DNA from: an uncultured Pedobacter sp. | GTDB lineage: Bacteria; Bacteroidota; Bacteroidia; Sphingobacteriales; Sphingobacteriaceae | DNA length: 12,009 bases | Direction of reading: 5' to 3' | Assembly (NCBI GenBank): GCA_946478755.1 | Contig: CAMLDJ010000162.1 | Coordinates: 1 to 12,009, forward strand | Notes under the pieces: generated by a model | What the model saw: the letters and a program-made list of their open reading frames with translations, nothing else | Databases searched by the model: none | Told to the model about the DNA's origin: nothing | Made by a program: the position numbers and the translations under genes | In this document: in pieces, positions 1 through 6,743 of the stretch | Layout of the letters: each line of letters begins with the position of its first letter | Position numbering within the stretch: the stretch's first letter is position 1

Positions 1-53
1 ACAGGTGGTCAGTTTAAACCGAAACGGGGTGGTCAATTTCAGCGAAATCTCCA
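1..53. mobile_element. Terminal end of an IS21-family-like insertion sequence (rest outside window)
   Basis: Two imperfect copies of a roughly 20-base unit (GGTGGTCAGTTTAAACCGAA at 4-23 and GGTGGTCAATTTCAGCGAAA at 28-47) lie 24 bases apart. Tandem GTGGTCA-TTT-CGAAA units are what I know from the ends of Bacteroidota IS21-family elements, which carry multiple terminal repeats and end in 5'-CA. A CA falls at 52-53, immediately where the truncated minus-strand reading frame loses its family-like sequence. No transposase gene is visible because the element would extend to the left of the window. The family assignment comes from recalled end structure and could be another repeat-ended element. Confidence 0.5.
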
Positions 54-267
54 CATCACGGTCATAATCCGTTTTGTCAATTTTATAGGCGTCGTTTTTT
101 ACATTCCACTTATCTAAACAGTCACTCAATGATAAAATACTGGGATATTCAGGATGTTCCTGTACACAATTCTCCGTCGTCAGGTTGGTCACCCTAACCT
201 GCAAGTGTTTTACAAGGTCAGTAGCAATACTTTCCAGGTTTTGTTTCTGTGTTGTAAAGAGATTCAT
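1..267 (-). pseudogene. N-terminal C39-like domain of a VKOR-family protein, truncated by an insertion
   Basis: Reading down from ATG at 267, the frame is open to the window edge (89 codons). The first about 71 look native and the rest translates the insertion end. Residues about 40-65 contain ENCVQEHPEYPSILSLSDCL followed by DKWNV, resembling the N-terminal C39-peptidase-like domain that precedes vitamin K epoxide reductase (and often thioredoxin) domains in Bacteroidota. Such proteins often sit beside double-glycine peptides and peptidase-type ABC exporters, and are thought to act in export or disulfide formation at the membrane. No membrane or VKOR segment remains, so the product is probably dead here. 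The gene is divergent from the precursor peptide at 788. Family assignment rests on the EHPEYPSxLSLxDCLxKW pattern. Confidence 0.6.
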
Positions 268-724
268 GTTAAGTTGTGCTCGCTTATATTGTTCAGGTAA
301 TTCATAAGAAGGCTCCAAATAAAATTTTTGTAGAATAGGCGACGCTTGCCTCCCTCTTTGCTTTCACTAAGTTTCTCACTTTTTATCTCTAATCAAAGGG
401 GCCAGAACCACAATTACACCAAACCGCCTCTCAGATGGACGACATACCTACTATTGATTGACCAACACGAAAAAAAACTGATAAGAAATGCTTTTTTTAT
501 GATGAAATCAAAGCGCCCAGGCGTTCTTTATCGAATAGAAATTTCGAAAAAAAATCCTAAATGACACTTTCGACTCACAAAAACTACGTGGAATCGCAGA
601 AAATCTGTAGCGCAATTGGATCAGGTCAGATATATTTTTTTATAGCCGTTGGAATTTCTATTTAAAAGATGTACCGACCATACACGTATTTCGTCCTGAA
701 ATATAACCGTTTGGTGTATTACAC
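268..724. other. Divergent intergenic region without a convincing gene
   Basis: This stretch separates the minus-strand C39/VKOR remnant from the plus-strand peptide operon. It is AT-rich with many homopolymer runs. A plus-strand frame at 346-564 has no family-like sequence or codon pattern and I do not accept it. On the minus strand an open frame of 42 codons without a usable start (264-392) ends in an ATGA overlap with the start at 267. It may be the decayed tail of an upstream gene. Confidence 0.5.
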
Positions 725-755
725 TTGGAAACTATACTAATAAATTATACTTTTA
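725..755 (+). promoter_or_regulatory. Candidate Bacteroidota promoter for the precursor peptide operon
   Basis: A TTG at 725-727 is followed after 20 bases by TACTTTTA at 748-755, one mismatch from the TAnnTTTG -7 consensus of Bacteroidota. Transcription would start near 760, about 28 bases upstream of the ATG at 788. The spacing fits the known -33/-7 architecture, but the region is AT-rich, so chance matches are possible. Confidence 0.4.
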
Positions 756-787
756 ATTAATTTCACAGATACTTTATACCTATTATT

Positions 788-967
788 ATGAACAACAAGA
801 AACTAATAAAAAGAGTACAATTCGTTTTCAAAAGAAAGCCGATCATGAACCTTACAAAAGAGCAAATGCGACAAATTTACGGTGGAGACACTACGGTAAC
901 AACCGGTCTATCTAGCGAACCTACTTGTGTGGAAAACAAACCAACGGTTGGTACTGTCAGCAACTAA
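788..967 (+). CDS. Double-glycine leader precursor peptide (lanthipeptide-like RiPP candidate)
   Basis: A 59-residue peptide begins MNNKKLIKRVQFVFKRK. The leader ends in LTKEQMRQIYGG at residues 22-33, the classic hydrophobic-spaced pattern before a Gly-Gly cleavage site used by C39 peptidase exporters. Cleavage after Gly33 would release a 26-residue core (DTTVTTGLSSEPT, then CVENKPTVGTVSN). It has seven Thr, three Ser and a single Cys (residue 47), like precursors annotated as class I lanthipeptides in Bacteroidota. A second ATG at 845 (Met20) would give a shorter leader. I chose 788 because the Lys-rich N-terminus is typical and a promoter lies just upstream. It is followed by the S41 peptidase after 55 bases. 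No dehydratase or cyclase is in the window, so modification is unproven. Signal peptide or bacteriocin use is equally possible. Confidence 0.7.
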   Translation: MNNKKLIKRVQFVFKRKPIMNLTKEQMRQIYGGDTTVTTGLSSEPTCVENKPTVGTVSN

Positions 968-1022
968 TAAAGTTAGGCACGCATTATTAAATCATAAAAA
1001 CTGAATACTGATAAAAATCAAT

Positions 1023-2465
1023 ATGTCCAAATATCTAAGGAAGCTCGTTCCATTTTTTTTTATTTTCATTTTTTTTTCTTCAAAAGCCCAAAACTGCAAT
1101 TGTGGGGACAATTTTAAGTTCGTTGTCGAAAGAATAAAAAAAAATTATGCTGGTTATAGCGACAAGGTAAATTTATCAAACAAACACAAATTTGAAAGAT
1201 TTACCGATAGTCTACAGAATGAAGCCAATAAAGCAGCTACCTATCAGTGCCTGCCGGTTTTGAGGACATGGCTTGCTTTCTTTAATGATAAGCACCTTGG
1301 TATCACTTACGACGATAGTGGCTACAGCAAGGAACAAATTAGAGCCTATTATTCGAAAGAGGAGAAAACGAATTGGACAGATTCGCTCTTCGCTTCTTAT
1401 CTAAACAAAAAGCAAAGTGGTCGGGACAGCTTGGAAGGCTTGTGGAAAGATCAGTCTGGAGCTTACCAGATAGGGATAGTCAGGGACAAAGGAAACAAAA
1501 ATGATTTCATTGGCTTTATTATTAAGGCTGACGGTGCGCGATGGGTGCCCGGGCAGGTAAAACTAAAGATTTCCAAAAAAGGCGGCCAGTATTTCCTTAA
1601 GTATTACAGAGCTGTTGATCACTCGCTTAATTCTCTTTCATTTAATAAAAGAAAAGATACATTAATACTTGGCGATGCCAATGTTACTGCAAAATGGTAT
1701 AGAAACTCAGTTATTGTTCCTCAGTCCTCTCAAAATGAGCAGAACTCTGCCGTATCTTCGGTGTTTAGGATTTTGGATGACAAAACCTGTTTATTTGAGA
1801 TGCCTGCATTTGCATCATTAGAGAATGTAAAAGTGATGGATAGTCTTATCAAAAAAAACGCTGGTGAACTGGACAAACAAGATCATTTAATAATCGACCT
1901 TAGAAACAATTATGGCGGCTCAGTGCTCGGTTATGATAAATTGATTCCGTATCTCTATACAAATCCTATTTTAACTGAAGGCGCAAACGTACTGGCCACC
2001 GAAGAAAATATCCGGGATTATTATGGCAAGATCCCATCAAATGCTTCCGACACCAGAAAAAAGGTACTGGAGAGAAATCTCAGTATTCTCAAAGCACACG
2101 TTGGTGAGCTTTATCCTTTATATCCTGTAGATACGGTCAGAATGCCTAAAGTCTTAAGTTATCCAAAATATGTATCTCTTATCGTCAACAAGAGCACGGC
2201 GAGTGCTGCGGAACTTTTCATCTTACAGGCAAAACAAAGCTCTAAGGTAAAAATTTACGGCACTAACTCATCAGGGGCTATAGACTATTTGGAAGTGGTA
2301 AGGGCTGAACTGCCTTGCGGTTTTTATCGCCTTGGTTATCCGGCCTGTAAATCATTAAGATTGCCCGGGCAGCCACTGGATAACATTGGAATCAAGCCTG
2401 ATATAGAAATTCCACTCAAAATATCTGACTGGATAGATTTTGTAAGAACGAACAGGACAAAATAA
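1023..2465 (+). CDS. Exported S41-family (C-terminal processing/tricorn-like) serine peptidase
   Basis: A 480-residue protein with a signal peptide at about residues 1-23 (basic start, long Phe-rich core, ending SSKAQ), so it acts in the periplasm or outside the cell. A helical N-terminal region with an early NCNCGD motif is followed by a beta-rich stretch (about 137-205). The S41 domain then runs from about 245 to 465. It contains DLRNNYGGS (292-300) and NKSTASAAELF, with Ser394 the expected nucleophile in the TxSAAE motif, and a later GTNSSG turn. No PDZ domain is evident. The sensor kinase starts five bases after its stop and the precursor peptide lies just upstream, so a role in processing or degrading that peptide is an attractive inference but not shown. 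General periplasmic proteolysis is the alternative. Confidence 0.85.
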   Translation: MSKYLRKLVPFFFIFIFFSSKAQNCNCGDNFKFVVERIKKNYAGYSDKVNLSNKHKFERFTDSLQNEANKAATYQCLPVLRTWLAFFNDKHLGITYDDSGYSKEQIRAYYSKEEKTNWTDSLFASYLNKKQSGRDSLEGLWKDQSGAYQIGIVRDKGNKNDFIGFIIKADGARWVPGQVKLKISKKGGQYFLKYYRAVDHSLNSLSFNKRKDTLILGDANVTAKWYRNSVIVPQSSQNEQNSAVSSVFRILDDKTCLFEMPAFASLENVKVMDSLIKKNAGELDKQDHLIIDLRNNYGGSVLGYDKLIPYLYTNPILTEGANVLATEENIRDYYGKIPSNASDTRKKVLERNLSILKAHVGELYPLYPVDTVRMPKVLSYPKYVSLIVNKSTASAAELFILQAKQSSKVKIYGTNSSGAIDYLEVVRAELPCGFYRLGYPACKSLRLPGQPLDNIGIKPDIEIPLKISDWIDFVRTNRTK

Positions 2466-2470
2466 AAAAC

Positions 2471-3586
2471 ATGAAAAAAAATCACAGAATAATACTATTC
2501 CATGTCATTTTTTGGTTGGTGTATATGCTGATAAGTACCCTTATTGAATTTGCCCTTAATCCGAAAGACTATGCATTTAGTATCGGAGATTTTTTCTTTA
2601 GTCAGTTTGCCAATATCTGTACCTTCTACCTATGCATTTTTGTATTCGCTAAATATGTCAGTCCGTTAAAAATCATTCCCCTAATAATTGCGATAATTGC
2701 TGTTTACCTGTTTTCATATGTACACTGGTTTGTAACAGCGTACCATATCCGGCCTTTGATAAAAGCCAATGGCGGCCCTACCACCACTTTTCATGTTTGG
2801 ACGTTTGCAATTGCCGTTCTTTGGTTATACATTAAATATTCATTTTTTGCCTTCGGGTATTATTACTCCAACGAAACCATTAAACATCAAAAAAGGCTTC
2901 GCATTATCGAAAAAGAAAAGCACCACGCGGAGTATGCCTTCCTCAGAGCCCAGATCAATCCCCATTTTTTAAACAATACGCTTAATTTTTTCTATGCTAA
3001 ATCATTGCCGCTGTCTTCAGAACTGGCCAACGGAATTATGACGCTGAGTGAGATCATGCACTATTCTTTAAAACAAGACAGGGAGGACGAGACCACATTG
3101 ATCGAAGAAGAGATTGCACACATCAGGAATGTGATCAACATTAACCAGCTCCGTTTTAACCATGAACTGCAAGTACTTTTCGAGGTAAACGGCCGTACTG
3201 CAAATGCACGTATTATCCCCCTGATCCTGATTACCATCGTCGAGAATGTATTAAAACACGGTAATTGTACCGATGAGTCAAACCCAGCGAAAATCATCCT
3301 GAACATTAGTGAAGAGGAAGGTTATGTACAGTTGAAAACCTATAACGCAAAGAAAAAAGGCCCTAAAGAGTTATCCAGTGGCATAGGCATGGAAAATATC
3401 AGAAAACGGTTAAGCCATCATTACGGAAAAGATTATCAGCTCTGTATCCAAGAAACAGAAACTGATTACACGCTTGAAATGATTTTATTTCAGATCTACC
3501 ACAACAAGGCAACAGCATACAATACCAGTAAACATTCCCCTTTATTTCCGGCAGTACTTACCAAGCCACAATATCCTTTACCATGA
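2471..3586 (+). CDS. Sensor histidine kinase of the LytS/YehU type (His_kinase family)
   Basis: A 371-residue membrane kinase. About four transmembrane helices occupy residues 7-27, 43-62, 68-90 and 108-130, with very short loops and no large periplasmic sensor domain. The stimulus is therefore probably sensed in or near the membrane. A short helix leads to the phospho-acceptor motif LRAQINPHFLNN with His165, the hallmark of the His_kinase (PF06580) family. The ATPase domain follows, with an N-box around Glu258-Asn259 (VENVLKHGN) and a G-box GIGMENIRKRL beginning at Gly304. The C-terminal 30 residues after the ATPase domain look unstructured. It overlaps the response regulator by ATGA, so the two are translationally coupled and form the expected phosphorelay pair. 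Confidence 0.92.
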   Translation: MKKNHRIILFHVIFWLVYMLISTLIEFALNPKDYAFSIGDFFFSQFANICTFYLCIFVFAKYVSPLKIIPLIIAIIAVYLFSYVHWFVTAYHIRPLIKANGGPTTTFHVWTFAIAVLWLYIKYSFFAFGYYYSNETIKHQKRLRIIEKEKHHAEYAFLRAQINPHFLNNTLNFFYAKSLPLSSELANGIMTLSEIMHYSLKQDREDETTLIEEEIAHIRNVININQLRFNHELQVLFEVNGRTANARIIPLILITIVENVLKHGNCTDESNPAKIILNISEEEGYVQLKTYNAKKKGPKELSSGIGMENIRKRLSHHYGKDYQLCIQETETDYTLEMILFQIYHNKATAYNTSKHSPLFPAVLTKPQYPLP

Positions 3587-4308
3587 TAAACTGTATTATT
3601 GTTGATGATGAAGCGCATGCTATAGAAGTTTTACAGCATCATATCAAATCTATTCCCCAGCTTAACTTAATTGCCAGTTTTACAAAACCCACTGAAGCCA
3701 TTACCTTTCTGAGTGGACAGCAGGTGGACCTGATATTTCTGGACATCCATATGCCGGAAATATCAGGGATAGAATTCATTCAAACCGTCCGCCACGAAAA
3801 TTATCATTTTATCCTGACCACCGCGTACCGTGAATTTGCTCCTGATGGATTTGATCTCGATGTTGTGGATTACCTTATTAAACCCATACCCCTGACCCGA
3901 TTTTTGCAGGCTGTTACAAAAGCCCAAAAGGCAATCAGCCAGTCTAAAACAGATTGGGTTAAAAACCCCATAGAAACTGAATATTTCATGGTGAAAGGAC
4001 AGATTAAAGGCAAGATGATTAAAATCAACCTCATCGATATTGATTACATCGAGGGTATGAAAAATTATGTGGCGTTTCATCACAACGGCATTCGTACAGT
4101 CGCCCTGACCACCATGAAGGACATCGAAGGAAAGTTACCTGAGCAATATTTTATCAGGGTTCAAAAGTCTTTCATCATTGCCATAAATAAAATCACTGCC
4201 CTTGATGGGAACCGCGTTATACTTAAAGATGTCTCTTCGGAAATTTTAATTGGTGAAACCTATAAGCAACATTTCCTGGAAACAATCAAGAAAAAGCAGA
4301 TTATATGA
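3583..4308 (+). CDS. LytTR-family response regulator
   Basis: A 241-residue protein made of a receiver domain (about 1-120) and a LytTR DNA-binding domain (about 135-237). The acidic pocket is Asp8-Asp9, the phospho-acceptor is Asp54 in FLDIHMPEISG, a Thr is at 79/80 and the conserved Lys100 is in YLIKPI, so the receiver looks functional. The LytTR part shows the typical IDYIEGMKNYV and FIRVQKSFIIAINKI segments. Its start overlaps the kinase stop by four bases. By family it would bind direct repeats at target promoters. The precursor peptide promoter 2.8 kb upstream is a natural candidate target, which is inference. Confidence 0.93.
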   Translation: MINCIIVDDEAHAIEVLQHHIKSIPQLNLIASFTKPTEAITFLSGQQVDLIFLDIHMPEISGIEFIQTVRHENYHFILTTAYREFAPDGFDLDVVDYLIKPIPLTRFLQAVTKAQKAISQSKTDWVKNPIETEYFMVKGQIKGKMIKINLIDIDYIEGMKNYVAFHHNGIRTVALTTMKDIEGKLPEQYFIRVQKSFIIAINKITALDGNRVILKDVSSEILIGETYKQHFLETIKKKQII

Positions 4309-4356
4309 TTATTCGCTAAGGGAATACATTTTAACCAGAATCTTTTACATTTAACT

Positions 4357-4741
4357 ATGGAACTGACCTGTTACATTGTTGATGATGAAAATCATTGTAT
4401 CGCTTCAACTACTGACCTCATTAAGGAAACACAATCATTTAAGATTATCGGTACTGCGACCGATCCAAGAAAAGCAATAGTTGAAATAAAAGAAACTGAA
4501 GCCCGATGTTATATTTACCTACATAAATATGCCTGATATTTCGGGAATAGAGCTCACCAGCCGGGTTGATCACATTGGCTTAGTCGTTTTTATTAGTGCG
4601 GAGATGGCATTTTCATACCCTCGGTTAAAACTTAAACAATCCATTTCCCTAGGTAAGCTCGTAAGCGTAAATGAGTTTACATTATCATTTTACCTTAAAA
4701 AACTTTTAACTTACGAAATATCAAAGCTTAAATCATGGTAA
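4357..4741 (+). pseudogene. Decayed second response regulator (receiver only, frameshifted)
   Basis: The frame from ATG 4357 reads MELTCYIVDDENHCIASTTD, a typical LytTR-type receiver start with the acidic pair, but it runs into TGA after 57 codons. The receiver continues in the next frame from about 4503, where ETEA should join DVIF across GCCCGAT, so one base was gained or two were lost. The continuation reads TYINMPDISGIEL, where the phospho-acceptor Asp of the usual (L)DINMPDISG is now Tyr. The later Lys-Pro motif appears as KLVS. The frame ends at 4741 with no LytTR domain. It therefore carries a frameshift, a lost phosphorylation site and a missing output domain. It probably derives from a paralogue of the regulator just upstream. 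Confidence 0.7.
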
Positions 4742-4844
4742 AGATATGCGTGACCTAGAACAGCTTAGAATTTCTACGAGTTGATATGACATTTAGAGAA
4801 ATAAACCATCATCCAAAATATTATATTTGAATAATCGATACATT

Positions 4845-5353
4845 ATGAGCATCATTTATTTCAAGCCCCGTGATCGTTTTGATTTTTCGGTCAATACTTT
4901 GGATATTGGAAACCCAATAAGTTGGAGCCGATTACATTTTTTAAAGCATCTTTTCAAAAGACTTTTTGCAATACCACCGCTGAGATTTCAGGAGTTTGAT
5001 CAACATCATTTGGATTACTACCTGAAAACCGTTGATAACAGTATCGAGGAGTTATTCTTCAAAAATTTATTTGAGACAGTTGAAAGGCAATTGAAGGTCT
5101 TAAACAGCACAGATGTTTACGCAAAAAATCACGTCAAGACACAGCGTGAACTAATTCATCTTGAAAAATTAAGAAATTTATTAATATCAATTGACAGGTG
5201 GAATGTACATAAATTATATGACAACATTGTTGCCAATCAGGAATCCGATATCTACATACTTCGGCAACAGATAGAAACGCTTAAGATAGAACTTAAGAAA
5301 GCAACCGCTTTGGAAACCACACAATTTATAGATATTTCTAAAGGAGGGGTACT
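4845..5353 (+). pseudogene. Unrecognised helical protein, 3' end lost at a deletion junction
   Basis: ATG at 4845 gives MSIIYFKPRDRFDFSVNTLD. A TTG 18 bases upstream is the only earlier start. The protein is rich in Leu, Lys and Glu, and residues about 135-165 (ESDIYILRQQIETLKIELKK) look like a coiled coil. I do not firmly recognise it. It vaguely resembles Bacteroidota proteins found near mobile-element integrases. The frame formally runs on to a stop at 5397-5399, but from about 5340-5353 the DNA is the antisense of a tyrosine recombinase. The last 15-20 codons are therefore not native and the C-terminus is missing. It is probably cargo of the same decayed element as the recombinase. Confidence 0.55.
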
Positions 5354-5743
5354 TCTTTCATATTCCCTTCCGATGAGGCTTTTCATCTTTACGTTGTGAT
5401 CTTCAAATATGGCAACGAGAGTTCTTGACGGAAGAGCCCTGCCAATAAAACGGTTTTTAACCGTTTCTGCCGTAACGGTTTCGTTTCCTACCGTCATTAA
5501 CTGATGAAGCTCCTGAGCCTTCGATTGTAACTTATCTAGATAAGCATTTAAAACCCTGGTATCTTCTTTGGTACCAGCAGCGCGCCCAGCCTGTGCGTTC
5601 CAACGATTTGGATCACATGACTTTCCTGTTGAGGTTTCTGCCCGTCTACCATTGACGGTAAACCTTAAATAGATAGTTACCGGACCGTTTTTGTAAGTGG
5701 AGCGCTTTTTTAAATAAAAAAGCAGATTCATGTTTGTTCTCAT
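5348..5743 (-). pseudogene. Tyrosine recombinase/integrase, N-terminal fragment only
   Basis: From ATG 5743 the minus strand reads MRTNMNLLFYLKKRSTYKNG, then PVTIYLRFTVNGRRAETSTG and DPNRWN. This is the arm-type DNA-binding N-terminus of Bacteroidota conjugative-element integrases. The beginning of the SAM-like core-binding domain follows (TLVAIFEDHNVKMKSLIGRE, about residues 109-128). After about residue 132 family-like sequence stops, because the DNA becomes the coding strand of the convergent gene at 4845. The formal frame continues to 5252. The catalytic domain with its Arg-His-Arg-Tyr residues is absent, so the protein cannot recombine DNA. The start is about 245 bases from tRNA-Asp, as expected for an integrase beside its attachment site. 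Confidence 0.8.
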
Positions 5744-5843
5744 GACAAATGATTAAAGTGAAACAAAATTGTTAATTCTGTCACTTACAGTCAAGATGTT
5801 TAATGATTGAACTAGCTTATAAACAACTGTTTAAGCTATAATT

Positions 5844-5887
5844 GGTGAGCATTGATACCGTTTAATGTGCTCACCGAATTGCTCACC
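5844..5887. repeat. TGCTCACC inverted and direct repeats upstream of the integrase
   Basis: GGTGAGCA at 5844-5851 is the inverted complement of TGCTCACC at 5868-5875, which is repeated directly at 5880-5887 (12-base period). Three copies of an 8-base word between an integrase start and a tRNA gene fit integrase arm-binding sites or an excisionase or regulator operator. The role is inferred from position only. Confidence 0.5.
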
Positions 5888-5932
5888 TTTTTCTTGCAAA
5901 AAAATAAATAATTTGGTGTTTCCAGAAAACGA

Positions 5933-5965
5933 AAAAGCCTGTAAATATTTAATTTACAGGCTTTT
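5933..5965 (-). terminator. Rho-independent terminator downstream of tRNA-Asp
   Basis: A perfect 14-base stem (AAAAGCCTGTAAAT at 5933-5946 with its complement at 5952-5965) closes a 5-base loop. On the minus strand it is followed by further T residues. It begins 24 bases beyond the tRNA-Asp 3' end, so it most likely ends that transcript. The stem's A- and T-rich arms could also work on the plus strand. Confidence 0.8.
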
Positions 5966-5988
5966 AGTTAAATTTAAAACTATTTTCG

Positions 5989-6062
5989 CGGAATGGACGG
6001 GACTCGAACCCGCGACCTCCTGCGTGACAGGCAGGCATTCTAACCAGCTGAACTACCACTCC
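5989..6062 (-). tRNA. tRNA-Asp (GTC)
   Basis: The minus strand folds into a full cloverleaf. The acceptor GGAGTGG pairs with CCATTCC (one G-U), the D arm contains AGCTGGTTA, the anticodon stem CCTGC/GCAGG holds the loop CTGTCAC (anticodon GTC, complement at 6026-6028), the variable loop is AGGTC, and the T arm contains TTCGAGT. The discriminator is G at 5989 and CCA is not encoded, as is common in Bacteroidota. A terminator follows at once. A truncated integrase lies beyond its 3' end, so the gene probably served as an attachment site while staying intact. Confidence 0.95.
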
Positions 6063-6221
6063 TTTTGTTCTTCTTTAAAGTTCGAGCCTCTTTCCCTTTC
6101 GGGAATGCAAATATAGACACTATATTCAGTTTATCACTATAGTAATCGACTTTTTAATCAATAATTACGTAACACACTGAACCTCATTCTAAATATTTTA
6201 ACCAAAACGATTATCAAACAA

Positions 6222-6253
6222 AAAAGCCTCAACTTTTGCAAGTTAAGGCTTTT
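6222..6253 (-). terminator. Rho-independent terminator, minus strand
   Basis: AAAAGCCTCAACTT (6222-6235) pairs with AAGTTAAGGCTTTT (6240-6253) around a TTGC loop, with one C/A mismatch. The longer U-run is on the minus strand, so it faces a transcript coming from higher coordinates, where a tRNA-like remnant lies. The arrangement copies the tRNA-Asp/terminator pair 290 bases away. Confidence 0.65.
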
Positions 6254-6255
6254 GT

Positions 6256-6294
6256 TGCGGGCTGAACGGGGCTACAATCGAACCCTTAGCCCCT
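6256..6294 (-). other. Degenerate tRNA 3'-half remnant
   Basis: On the minus strand this contains a T-arm-like GGGTTCGATT preceded by a GGGGCTA-rich stretch and followed by GCCCCGTTCAGCCCGC, directly before a terminator. It aligns in outline with the tRNA-Asp 3' end (plus strand: shared GCGG, ACGGG and GAACCC blocks) but cannot form a cloverleaf and has no anticodon arm. It looks like the scar of a tRNA-targeting integration or a dead tRNA copy. Confidence 0.45.
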
Positions 6295-6606
6295 CTTTTA
6301 TTTTTATTAAATGATCAAACAACAACTCAAAACACTGAAATAGAGATAATTAAAAACAAGAGTCAATTCGCTTCTAAAAAAACATCACAAAATTTTCCGG
6401 TAAAAAAAAGAAAAAGTGGAGGACCGAAAATCTAATTTTCAGTTTGAAAAAATGGTGGACGGGAGTTGATCGAACATCAAAGATTTACTTAACGAATTGT
6501 AATATAAACAGGAGAATTAACTTACAACGATTCTCACATTAAAAGTCAGCAATTCGGCGAGTAGTTTTGAAGATCCATTACTGTCTCGATAAACAACACA
6601 GCGTGA
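6295..6606. other. Non-coding, decayed region
   Basis: No credible gene is visible on either strand. Around 6451-6475 the plus strand has GGTGGACGGGAG and GATCGAAC, sharing the word TGGACGGGA (6456-6464) with the antisense of the tRNA-Asp 3' end (from 5994). It is a second, shorter tRNA-like scar. The rest is AT-rich with A-runs, including a 10-codon frame MIKQQLKTLK at 6311 that I do not call. Confidence 0.5.
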
Positions 6607-6670
6607 ACTAATAAGTAAAAATATTTGAGCTTAAAAGAACAGGTGCATTTATAAAAGAGTTATACATTTG
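6607..6670 (+). promoter_or_regulatory. Promoter and putative AraC operator of the regulator operon
   Basis: A perfect TAnnTTTG -7 box (TACATTTG) lies at 6663-6670. Upstream, 6607-6631 (beginning ACTAATAAGTA and ending ATATTTGAGCT) is 23/25 identical to 8472-8496 in front of the second operon. In both places the TTG of ATATTTGAGCT ends exactly 35 bases before the -7 box. Matches continue to about 6641. Placed upstream of the -33 region, the element suits an activator-binding site. The AraC protein encoded next is the obvious candidate, which would make this autoregulation. Confidence 0.6.
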
Positions 6671-6743
6671 TTTTAATTGATTTGCAAAGCAATAAAAGGT
6701 TCACTGCATTATCTTATTTGCAACTTCCAGATTTTGAAGTCGT

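Noticed and set aside
346..564. 72-codon plus-strand frame in the divergent intergenic region
   Set aside because: No recognisable domain, low-complexity Ser/Leu and Lys-rich composition, and it covers the likely regulatory region of two divergent genes.
2769..2972. Second-frame plus-strand frame inside the kinase
   Set aside because: Overlaps the membrane and phospho-acceptor region of the kinase in another frame, with no independent support.
3061..3306. Minus-strand frame inside the sensor kinase
   Set aside because: Antisense shadow of the kinase ATPase region; the plus-strand motifs are unambiguous.
3763..4083. Minus-strand frame inside the LytTR regulator
   Set aside because: Antisense shadow of a receiver with conserved catalytic residues.
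5865..6116. 83-codon plus-strand frame containing EWTGLEPATSCVTGRHSNQL
   Set aside because: This peptide is the well-known false translation of an antisense tRNA; the DNA is tRNA-Asp and its terminator.
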